Notes under the pieces: generated by a model
The model's database searches: none
The model's input: the letters and a program-made list of their open reading frames with translations, nothing else
What the model was told of the DNA's origin: nothing
Made by a program: the position numbers and the translations under genes
Shown: positions 23,318 through 30,326 of the stretch, one piece after another
Position numbering within the stretch: the stretch's first letter is position 1
Layout of the letters: every line of letters starts with the position of its first letter
NCBI GenBank assembly: GCA_965601975.1
Contig: OZ271856.1
Span: 1,302,001-1,366,000, forward strand
Reading direction: 5' to 3'
Source of the DNA: JANQIO01 sp965601975
GTDB lineage: Bacteria; Pseudomonadota; Gammaproteobacteria; Pseudomonadales; Halieaceae
Length of the DNA stretch: 64,000 nucleotides

Positions 23318-24737
23318 CGGAGTCTTCAAGGTACCGGAGATGCGACGCATTCGCGGCATTCACATGATTGGCATCGGCGGCGCCGGCATGAGCGGTATCG
23401 CCGAGGTCCTGGTGAACCTGGGCTACCAGGTGAGCGGCTCGGATATTCGCGAGAGCGCGGTCACCCGGCGCCTGGCGGAGCTGGGCATCGCGGTGACCAT
23501 CGGCCATGGCGCCGAGAACATCCGGGGCACGGATGTCGTGGTGATTTCCAGCGCCGTTGCCGAGGACAATCCCGAGCTGCAGGCCGCCCACGAAGCGCGG
23601 GTGCCGGTCGTACCGCGCGCGGAAATGCTGGCGGAGCTGATGCGCTACCGCCACGGCATCGCAGTGGCGGGCACCCACGGCAAGACCACGACCACCAGCC
23701 TGATCGCATCGATATTCGCCGAGGCGGGCCAGGACCCGACCTTTGTAATCGGCGGCCTGCTCAACAGCGCCGGCAGCAATGCGCAGCTGGGCGGCAGCCG
23801 TATCCTGATCGCCGAGGCGGATGAGAGCGACGCGTCCTTCCTGCACCTTCAGCCCATGGTTTCGGTGGTCACCAATATCGAGGCGGACCACCTGGAGACC
23901 TACGGCGGCGATTTCAGCCAGCTGCGCCGCACCTTCCTGGATTTCCTCCACAACCTGCCGTTCTACGGGGTGGCCGTCCTCTGTGTGGATGACCCGGTGA
24001 TCGACGGCATGCTGGAGGAAGTCGGGCGCACGATCCTGACCTATGGCTTTTCCGAGGCGGCGGACTACCGCATTACCTCGGTCGACAAGCAGGCCCTGAC
24101 CACCGAGTTCACCGTGGCGCGCCCGGGTCGAGACCCGATCTCGGTCGCTCTCAATATGCCGGGCCTGCACAACGTGCTGAATGCCACCGCGGCGATCGCC
24201 GTGGCCTGTGACGAGGGCCTGGATGACGATGCCATTCGCGATGGCCTGGCAGCCTTCCAGGGTGTGGGCCGCCGCTTCCAGATTCTGGGTGAGATGACCC
24301 TGCCCGACGGCAGTGCAACCCTGGTGGATGATTACGGCCATCACCCCACGGAATTGCGCGCCACCATGGACGCAGTACGCCAGGCCTGGCCGGAGCAGCG
24401 GCTGGTGATGGTGTTCCAGCCGCATCGCTACAGCCGCACCCGCGACCTGTATGACGACTTTGTCAGCGTGCTCTCGAACGCCGACGTCCTGCTGCTGCTG
24501 GATGTCTATCCCGCCGGCGAATCCCCGGTACCGGGCGCCGACAGCCGCTCCCTGGCCGGCGGCATCCGCCAGCGCGGGACCCTGGACCCGATTTACGTCG
24601 GCGAGATCGACGAGGTGCCGGGCGTGCTCGGCGGACTGCTGAACGACGGCGATATCGTCCTCACCCAGGGGGCCGGCAACGTGGCCGCCCTGGCCCAGTC
24701 CCTGCGTCATCACGATTTTGTGGGAGCCTCATCATGA
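23307..24737 (+). CDS. murC: UDP-N-acetylmuramate:L-alanine ligase
   Basis: MurC adds the first amino acid of the peptidoglycan stem. The GTG at 23307 is used; GAGGAGG lies just upstream. The 476 residues include IHMIGIGGAGMSGIAEVL, the ATP loop AGTHGKTTTTSLIA, EADESDASFL, NIEADHLETYGGD and the C-terminal DDYGHHPTELRATM and FQPHRYSRTRDL. Its stop overlaps the ddlB start by 4 bases. Confidence 0.97.
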   Translation: MAADGVFKVPEMRRIRGIHMIGIGGAGMSGIAEVLVNLGYQVSGSDIRESAVTRRLAELGIAVTIGHGAENIRGTDVVVISSAVAEDNPELQAAHEARVPVVPRAEMLAELMRYRHGIAVAGTHGKTTTTSLIASIFAEAGQDPTFVIGGLLNSAGSNAQLGGSRILIAEADESDASFLHLQPMVSVVTNIEADHLETYGGDFSQLRRTFLDFLHNLPFYGVAVLCVDDPVIDGMLEEVGRTILTYGFSEAADYRITSVDKQALTTEFTVARPGRDPISVALNMPGLHNVLNATAAIAVACDEGLDDDAIRDGLAAFQGVGRRFQILGEMTLPDGSATLVDDYGHHPTELRATMDAVRQAWPEQRLVMVFQPHRYSRTRDLYDDFVSVLSNADVLLLLDVYPAGESPVPGADSRSLAGGIRQRGTLDPIYVGEIDEVPGVLGGLLNDGDIVLTQGAGNVAALAQSLRHHDFVGASS

Positions 24738-25651
24738 ACCTGGCGCAGCTGAGGGATATGCCGGTGGTCGTGCTGCTGGGCGGCACCTCCTCTGAGCGAG
24801 ACGTCTCGCTGGACAGCGGCGCGGCGGTGGCCGGCGCACTGGAATCGCTGGGCGCCTTCGTGAAGCGCATCGACCCCGCGGACGCCGGCTGGTGGCAGCA
24901 GCTCGACGGCGCCGAACTGGTGTTCGTCGCGCTGCACGGCCCCGGCGGCGAAGACGGTTCCGTGCAGGGCCTGCTCGAGAGTCTCGGTCTCAAGTACACG
25001 GGCTCCGGGGTGCTGGCCTCGGCGCTGTCCATGGACAAGCGTCGCTGCAAGCGATTGTGGGACGGGCTTGGGCTTCCCACCCAGTCCTTTGTCGAGCTGT
25101 CTGCGGGCAGTGACTGGGGCGCGGTGATGGGGGAGCTGGGCGAAGCCTTCGTGAAGCCGGCGACCGGTGGCTCCAGTATCGGCACCCACGGCGTGGTGTC
25201 GGCGGCGGAGCTGGAAGCCGCGTACGCAGATGCCAGCCAGTACGGCCCGGTGATTGCAGAGCGCCTGATCCGCGGCCCCGAATACACCGTGTCCGTGCTC
25301 GGTGACGAGGTGCTGCCCGCCATCAAGGTAGAAACCGACAACGCTTTCTACGACTACGAGGCCAAGTACCTGTCGGACGACACTCGCTACCTGTGCCCCT
25401 GCGGCCTGTCGGCGGACGAGGAGTCAGAACTCGCGGCACTGGCCATGGCGGCCTTCGAGTCGGTGGACTGCCGGGTCTGGGGGCGGGTGGATTTCATGCG
25501 GGACAGCGACAACCGGTTCTACCTGCTGGAGGTGAACACGGTGCCGGGCATGACCAGTCACAGCCTGGTGCCGATGGCGGCGCGGGCCCGGGGAATCGAG
25601 TTCGAAGAACTGGTGGGCCGCATTGCCTGCCTGAGCCTGGAGGGGGACTGA
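24734..25651 (+). CDS. ddlB: D-alanine:D-alanine ligase B
   Basis: Ddl makes the D-Ala-D-Ala dipeptide used by MurF. The 305-residue ATP-grasp protein begins NLAQLRDMPVVVLLGGTSSE and has HGPGGEDGSVQGLLE, KRRCKRLWDGLGLPTQ, FVKPATGGSSIGTHGV and the metal-binding LEVNTVPGMTSHSLVP. The ATG at 24734 overlaps the murC stop, the usual dcw order. Confidence 0.97.
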   Translation: MNLAQLRDMPVVVLLGGTSSERDVSLDSGAAVAGALESLGAFVKRIDPADAGWWQQLDGAELVFVALHGPGGEDGSVQGLLESLGLKYTGSGVLASALSMDKRRCKRLWDGLGLPTQSFVELSAGSDWGAVMGELGEAFVKPATGGSSIGTHGVVSAAELEAAYADASQYGPVIAERLIRGPEYTVSVLGDEVLPAIKVETDNAFYDYEAKYLSDDTRYLCPCGLSADEESELAALAMAAFESVDCRVWGRVDFMRDSDNRFYLLEVNTVPGMTSHSLVPMAARARGIEFEELVGRIACLSLEGD

Positions 25652-25653
25652 GC

Positions 25654-26391
25654 GTGGCGACCGGGGCGACTCGCAAGAAAAAGGCCGCAAGCGTGCGCCG
25701 TCGCGGACCCTGGCGCGCGATGAGCGGGCTCTTGCTGGGCCTGGCGCTGCTCGGCGCCGTCGGCGCCGGCGCCTGGAAGCTGCTGTCGCTGCCGGTCAAC
25801 CGCGTCGCCATTACCGGCGAACTGGGCCATGTCTCCCGCCAGGAGCTGACCGCGCGTATCAGCGGGTCGCTCAGCGGTGGATTCCTCTGGCTGGACCTGG
25901 ACGCGATTCGCGAGCCGCTTGAATCACTGCCCTGGGTACACCGCGTGGTAGTGCGCAGGCAGTGGCCCGACAGCATAGAAGTGCGTGTCATCGAGCAGCG
26001 GGCCATTGCCCACTGGGGTGACGGCGCCTACCTCAATCATGCGGGCGAAGTGTTCAGCCCGGCTCGCGCGGAAGCCATCGCCGGCCTGCCGCGGCTATCG
26101 GGTCCCGCAGGCAGCCAGGCCACGGTGATGCAGCAATACAAACGGGTGCAGGAACGGTTGTCGCCGCTGGGCATGCGCGTTGCGGTGCTGACCATGGACA
26201 GCCGCGGGGGGCTGCGCGCGGAACTGGAGGGCGGCGGCGTGCTGCTGTTGGGTCGCGAGGCGCTCGACGAGCGGCTGGACCGGCTGGCGGCGATACACCG
26301 CGCCCAGCCGGGCAGCAGGGAATTCGCGCGGGTGGACCTGCGCTACAGCCACGGCGCAGCGATCGCCTGGCGGAAAAAACAAGAATCTTAG
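25654..26391 (+). CDS. ftsQ: Cell division protein FtsQ
   Basis: FtsQ links early and late division proteins through FtsL and FtsB. The GTG at 25654, with GGAGGGGG 7 bases upstream, gives 245 residues: a basic cytoplasmic tail, a membrane helix at about 25-45, a POTRA domain (about 49-117, VNRVAITGELGHVSRQEL and LPWVHRVVVRRQWPDSIEVRVIEQ) and a beta domain. It starts 2 bases after ddlB and ends 19 bases before ftsA. Confidence 0.95.
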   Translation: MATGATRKKKAASVRRRGPWRAMSGLLLGLALLGAVGAGAWKLLSLPVNRVAITGELGHVSRQELTARISGSLSGGFLWLDLDAIREPLESLPWVHRVVVRRQWPDSIEVRVIEQRAIAHWGDGAYLNHAGEVFSPARAEAIAGLPRLSGPAGSQATVMQQYKRVQERLSPLGMRVAVLTMDSRGGLRAELEGGGVLLLGREALDERLDRLAAIHRAQPGSREFARVDLRYSHGAAIAWRKKQES

Positions 26392-26410
26392 CACCGAGGG
26401 AGAGGGGCTC

Positions 26411-27646
26411 ATGGGAGCGCAGGACAGGAAGATGATCGTGGGGCTGGATATCGGCACCTCCAAGGTCGTCGCCATCGTCGGGGAGATTGCCCCGGACGGC
26501 ACGATCGAGGTGGTGGGTATCGGCTCGCACCCGAGCAAGGGTCTGAAGAAGGGCGTGGTCGTCAATATCGAGTCCACGGTGCAGTCCATTCAGCGGGCGG
26601 TGGAAGAGGCAGAGTTGATGGCGGGTTGCCAGATCCACTCCGTCTATGTGGGTATCGCCGGCAGTCACATCCGCAGCCTGAACAGTCACGGCATCGTGGC
26701 GATACGCGATCGCGAGGTTTTCCCGCTGGACGTGGACCGGGTCATCGACGCGGCGCAGGCTGTGGCGATTCCCGCCGACCAGCGGGTGCTGCACATACTG
26801 CCGCAGGAGTACGTGATCGATAACCAGGAAGGCATCAAGGAGCCGCTGGGCATGTCCGGTGTGCGGCTGGAGGCCAAGGTGCACCTGGTGACCTGCGCGA
26901 CCAACGCCTCCCAGAACATTGAGAAGTGCATCCGCCGCTGCGGACTGGAAGTGGAAGACATCATCCTCGAGCAGCTGGCCTCGAGCTACGCGGTGCTGAC
27001 CGAGGATGAGAAAGAGCTGGGCGTCTGCCTGGTGGATATCGGTGGCGGCACCACGGACATCGCGATCTTCACCGAGGGTTCGATCCGGCACACCGGGGTT
27101 ATTCCGATAGCCGGGGACCAGGTCACCAACGACATCGCCATGGCCCTGCGCACGCCCACCCAGCACGCGGAAGAAATCAAGATCAAGTACGCCTGTGCAC
27201 TGACCCAGCTGGCGGGCGCCGACGAGACCATCAAGGTGCCGAGCGTGGGGGAGCGCCCGCCGCGGGACCTGTCGCGCCAGGCGCTGGCGGAAGTGGTGGA
27301 GCCTCGCTACGACGAGCTGTTCACCCTGGTGCAGGCGGAGCTGCGGCGCTCGGGGTTCGAGGACCTGGTGCCTGCAGGCATCGTGCTGACGGGCGGCACC
27401 TCGAAGATGGAGGGGGTCGTGGAGTTGGCGGAGGAGATTTTCCACATGCCGGTTCGCGTCGGATTCCCGCAGACGGTTCACGGCCTCACGGATATCGTCC
27501 GCAACCCGATCTATTCCACCGGCGTCGGCCTGCTGCAGTACGGGGCCGCGCGCCAGGATGACAGTGTGCCGCGGCCGGCGGCGCGGGGTCCGGTACAGCC
27601 GGGCCTGTGGGAGCGCTTTCGCGGCTGGCTGCAGAACAACTTCTAG
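26411..27646 (+). CDS. ftsA: Cell division protein FtsA
   Basis: FtsA is the actin-like ATPase that anchors FtsZ to the membrane. The 411 residues begin with VGLDIGTSKVVAIVGE (phosphate 1), include the SHS2/1C domain (HPSKGLKKGVVVNIEST), LVDIGGGTTDIAIFTEG (phosphate 2) and GIVLTGGTSKMEGVVELAEE (adenosine loop). The C-terminal LWERFRGWLQNNF is the amphipathic membrane-targeting helix. GGGAGAGGGG precedes the ATG. Confidence 0.97.
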   Translation: MGAQDRKMIVGLDIGTSKVVAIVGEIAPDGTIEVVGIGSHPSKGLKKGVVVNIESTVQSIQRAVEEAELMAGCQIHSVYVGIAGSHIRSLNSHGIVAIRDREVFPLDVDRVIDAAQAVAIPADQRVLHILPQEYVIDNQEGIKEPLGMSGVRLEAKVHLVTCATNASQNIEKCIRRCGLEVEDIILEQLASSYAVLTEDEKELGVCLVDIGGGTTDIAIFTEGSIRHTGVIPIAGDQVTNDIAMALRTPTQHAEEIKIKYACALTQLAGADETIKVPSVGERPPRDLSRQALAEVVEPRYDELFTLVQAELRRSGFEDLVPAGIVLTGGTSKMEGVVELAEEIFHMPVRVGFPQTVHGLTDIVRNPIYSTGVGLLQYGAARQDDSVPRPAARGPVQPGLWERFRGWLQNNF

Positions 27647-27666
27647 GAATTTTTAAGCGGTAAACC

Positions 27667-27684
27667 GGCGGCTTTGCGGCCGCC
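27667..27684 (+). promoter_or_regulatory. Hairpin in the ftsA-ftsZ gap
   Basis: GGCGGC at 27667-27672 pairs with GCCGCC at 27679-27684 around a 6-base loop, 25 bases before the ftsZ start. It could be an RNA-processing or stabilising structure that sets ftsZ expression relative to ftsA. No T tract follows. Confidence 0.4.
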
Positions 27685-27709
27685 ACACTAAAAAGGGGAG
27701 AAACTGGAA

Positions 27710-28879
27710 ATGTTTGAACTGATAGATAACGTACCTGAGAGTGCAGTAATCAAGGTAGTAGGCGTGGGAGGCGGTGGCGGCAACGCCGTCAAACACATGA
27801 TCGACAACCGGGTGGAAGGCGTCGACTTCATCTGCGCCAATACCGACGCCCAGGCGCTGGCGGACGTGGACGCCCGCACGGTGCTGCAGATGGGCGGCGA
27901 TATCACCAAGGGACTGGGCGCGGGGGCGAACCCGGATATCGGCCGGGCGGCCGCCATGGAGGACCGGGATCGAATTGCCGATTCGCTGAACGGCGCCGAC
28001 ATGGTGTTCATTACCGCCGGTATGGGGGGTGGCACCGGCACCGGCGCGGCGCCGGTGGTGGCCGAGGTGGCCCGGGAGATGGGCATCCTCACCGTGGCCG
28101 TGGTGACCCGCCCGTTTGCCTTCGAGGGCAAGAAGCGGACCCTGGTCGCCAACGAGGGGATGAAGGAGCTGCAGGATCAGGTGGATTCACTGATCACCAT
28201 TCCCAACGAGAAGCTGCTGGAAGTTCTCGGCAAGAGCACTTCGCTGCTGGACGCCTTCAAGGAGGCGAACGACGTGCTGCTGGGCGCGGTGCAGGGGATC
28301 GCCGACCTCATCATCCGCCCGGGCATGATCAACGTGGACTTCGCCGACGTGCGCACGGTGATGTCGGAGATGGGCATGGCCATGATGGGCACCGGCAACG
28401 CCCGCGGCGAAAGCCGTGCCCGGGAAGCGGCGGAAGCGGCCATCCGCAGCCCGCTGCTGGAGGACATCAACCTGGAGGGCGCCCGCGGGATTCTCGTCAA
28501 TATCACTGCGGGGCTCGACCTGTCCCTGGGCGAGTTTTCCGAGGTGGGCGACGCCATCGAGGAGTTCGCGTCCGAGAACGCCACCGTTGTCGTGGGCACG
28601 GTTATCGACGCGGATATGTCGGATGACCTCAAGGTCACGGTGGTGGCCACGGGACTGGGCGCCGAGGCGGTGCGGTCGGCGCCCCTGCAGGTGGTGGAGT
28701 CCCCCCAGCCCAAGCCGGCGGTGGCGGAGCCCCGTGAAACCCGGACCCGCGCCGCGCGCAGCAGCGGTGGAGAGGAGAAGCAGTCGGCGGAGGCCAAGGT
28801 GGAAGCCGGGTTGGCCCAGGCGGTCGGCCAGGAAGACTACTTCGACATCCCGGCGTTTCTCCGTCGCCAGGCGGACTGA
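27710..28879 (+). CDS. ftsZ: Cell division protein FtsZ
   Basis: FtsZ is the tubulin-like GTPase that forms the division ring. The 389 residues show the GTP loop GGGTGTG at 106-112, NTDAQAL, the T7 catalytic loop region MINVDFADVRTVM, a variable Ala/Glu/Pro linker (about 320-372) and the conserved C-terminal peptide DYFDIPAFLRRQAD that binds FtsA and ZipA. AGGGGAG lies 13 bases before the ATG. It closes the division cluster; lpxC, the usual next gene, is absent. Confidence 0.98.
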   Translation: MFELIDNVPESAVIKVVGVGGGGGNAVKHMIDNRVEGVDFICANTDAQALADVDARTVLQMGGDITKGLGAGANPDIGRAAAMEDRDRIADSLNGADMVFITAGMGGGTGTGAAPVVAEVAREMGILTVAVVTRPFAFEGKKRTLVANEGMKELQDQVDSLITIPNEKLLEVLGKSTSLLDAFKEANDVLLGAVQGIADLIIRPGMINVDFADVRTVMSEMGMAMMGTGNARGESRAREAAEAAIRSPLLEDINLEGARGILVNITAGLDLSLGEFSEVGDAIEEFASENATVVVGTVIDADMSDDLKVTVVATGLGAEAVRSAPLQVVESPQPKPAVAEPRETRTRAARSSGGEEKQSAEAKVEAGLAQAVGQEDYFDIPAFLRRQAD

Positions 28880-29289
28880 GCCCGGGGCTGGCGTAGCCGC
28901 CGGCGTCCCTGCCGGCCAGCCGGCCCGTGGATAGCACCCCGCGGTGGCGGATTACAGTATGCTGACCCCTTGCATACCGTAATCTCGCCGCCGCCTGTTC
29001 CATCATTTATCGGTCAAGCCAGGCCCCGAAACTGCCGATATCGCTGGTAATGGGGGGTGGTGCTGGCCACACCAGTGATTCCGCGGAATTGCCCGATTCA
29101 AGGAAATTTCCCCTCCGACGGCCGGGAATTGTGCGCTGACAGGGGCAAAAGTTGTGAACGCTCTCACAAAAGCCCTAATTTCTGTGGGTTTACGTGCGCT
29201 CTGCACGGTCACAGGAACGCTAATAGCACGTAGTATTTCCCTAACACTTGTGACATAGTTCGGGCTCTCTGGGGATAGTGACACGTAGA
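28880..29289. other. Non-coding gap between ftsZ and the M23 peptidase gene (usual place of lpxC and a DUF721 gene)
   Basis: About 400 bases with no convincing gene. A GCCGG/CCGGC-rich stretch follows ftsZ at about 28898-28924, then the long inverted repeat at 28950-28984, then a less GC-rich half that probably holds the promoter of the peptidase gene; no clear -10/-35 pair was identified. A 93-codon antisense frame (29003-29284) lacks family features and is not believed. Confidence 0.6.
28950..28984. repeat. Long inverted repeat after ftsZ
   Basis: GATTACAGTATGC at 28950-28962 and GCATACCGTAATC at 28972-28984 are complementary in 12 of 13 positions around a 9-base loop; flanking GGCG and CGCC extend the stem after a bulge. 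No T tract follows. It could end or stabilise the dcw transcript or be a palindromic protein-binding site. Confidence 0.6.
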
Positions 29290-30222
29290 ATGAAAATCAT
29301 TCTCATCGACAAGAGGCTAGGCGCCTCCCGGGTTATTGCGCTCGGGCGGTGGTCCCGCGCGGTTCTGTCGCTGTGCGCACTGGGTCTTCCCCTTGGCATG
29401 GCGGGCCTTGGCTATTACGTGGCCAAGGTCGTCGATACGCCCGAAGCCCTCGCTCCCCTGCAGGATGAAGTCGAAGCGCAGAACCTCGCGGTCGCGGAAC
29501 TCCGCGCCGAGGCAGAGCGCCGGCTGCAGTCCCTCTCTCTTTCCGTCGCCGAAATGGAAGCCCGCCTGGTCAGGCTGGACGCCATGGGCGAGCGCCTGAC
29601 CGGCCTGGCGGGCCTGGATGACGGCGAATTTGATTTCAGCCGCACCCCGGCGCTCGGTGGCCCGGTAGCGACCCTCGAGGGCAGTGAGTTTGCCGATTTC
29701 GGCGTGCGGCCCTCCACGCTGGCCTCGGAAATGGGCGATCTTGAAGATCGTATCGCCGACCGCGAGCAGCAGCTCGATTTCCTGCAGGCTGTGCTGTCCA
29801 ATCGCCAGCTGCAACAGGACGTATTCCTGTCGGGCCGGCCCATCAAGAAAGGCTGGCTGTCTTCGCCCTACGGGCAACGCAAGGACCCGTTCAACGGCAA
29901 GATGATGTGGCACCAGGGTGTCGACTTTGCCGGAAAGCTTGGGTCCGATGTCATCGCGGTAGCCGGCGGTGTTGTGACCTGGTCGGGCGACCGGTACGGC
30001 TACGGCGAAATGGTCGAGATCAACCACGGCGAGGGTTACTCCACTCGCTACGCCCACAACCTTGAAAACAAGGTCAAGGTGGGCGACATCGTCAGCAAAG
30101 GCGAAGTCATCGCCCTGATGGGCTCCAGTGGCCGCTCCACCGGCCCCCACGTGCACTACGAGGTCTACAAGAACGGCCGACCCGTCGATCCGGCGAGTTA
30201 CGTTCGACGCACCCTCCGCTGA
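29290..30222 (+). CDS. M23 family metallopeptidase with membrane anchor and coiled coil
   Basis: A probable periplasmic peptidoglycan endopeptidase or division-regulating LytM protein. From the ATG at 29290 it has 310 residues: a cytoplasmic start MKIILIDKRLGASR, a membrane helix at about 24-44, a coiled coil (about 55-105), a second helical stretch (about 145-178) and the LytM domain (about 185-305). Zinc and catalytic residues are all present: His208 and Asp212 in WHQGVDFAG, and His287/His289 in GPHVHYEV. An active enzyme is therefore likely, unlike degenerate EnvC/NlpD types. Position upstream of secA is conserved in Pseudomonas-like genomes. A GTG at 29278 is an alternative start. Confidence 0.9.
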   Translation: MKIILIDKRLGASRVIALGRWSRAVLSLCALGLPLGMAGLGYYVAKVVDTPEALAPLQDEVEAQNLAVAELRAEAERRLQSLSLSVAEMEARLVRLDAMGERLTGLAGLDDGEFDFSRTPALGGPVATLEGSEFADFGVRPSTLASEMGDLEDRIADREQQLDFLQAVLSNRQLQQDVFLSGRPIKKGWLSSPYGQRKDPFNGKMMWHQGVDFAGKLGSDVIAVAGGVVTWSGDRYGYGEMVEINHGEGYSTRYAHNLENKVKVGDIVSKGEVIALMGSSGRSTGPHVHYEVYKNGRPVDPASYVRRTLR

Positions 30223-30310
30223 TCCACAGCCCCAATTTTCCGGCCGGGTGGATGGAAATCCGCTTCGGCGTCCTTATATTTGTGCAATCGACAAATCAAT
30301 CCAGAACCTA

Positions 30311-30323
30311 ACCTGAAACAGGT
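30311..30323 (+). promoter_or_regulatory. Hairpin covering the secA ribosome-binding site
   Basis: ACCTG at 30311-30315 and CAGGT at 30319-30323 form a 5-bp stem with loop AAA, 3 bases before the secA ATG. The weak Shine-Dalgarno AGG (30320-30322) lies inside the stem. In E. coli, secA translation is controlled by secM and RNA structure; no secM is present here. Confidence 0.4.
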
Positions 30324-30326
30324 CCC

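Noticed and set aside
29003..29284. Antisense 93-codon frame between ftsZ and the M23 peptidase gene, possible DUF721 gene
   Set aside because: Its sequence shows no DUF721 or other family features, no good ribosome-binding site, and it spans the likely promoter of the peptidase gene.
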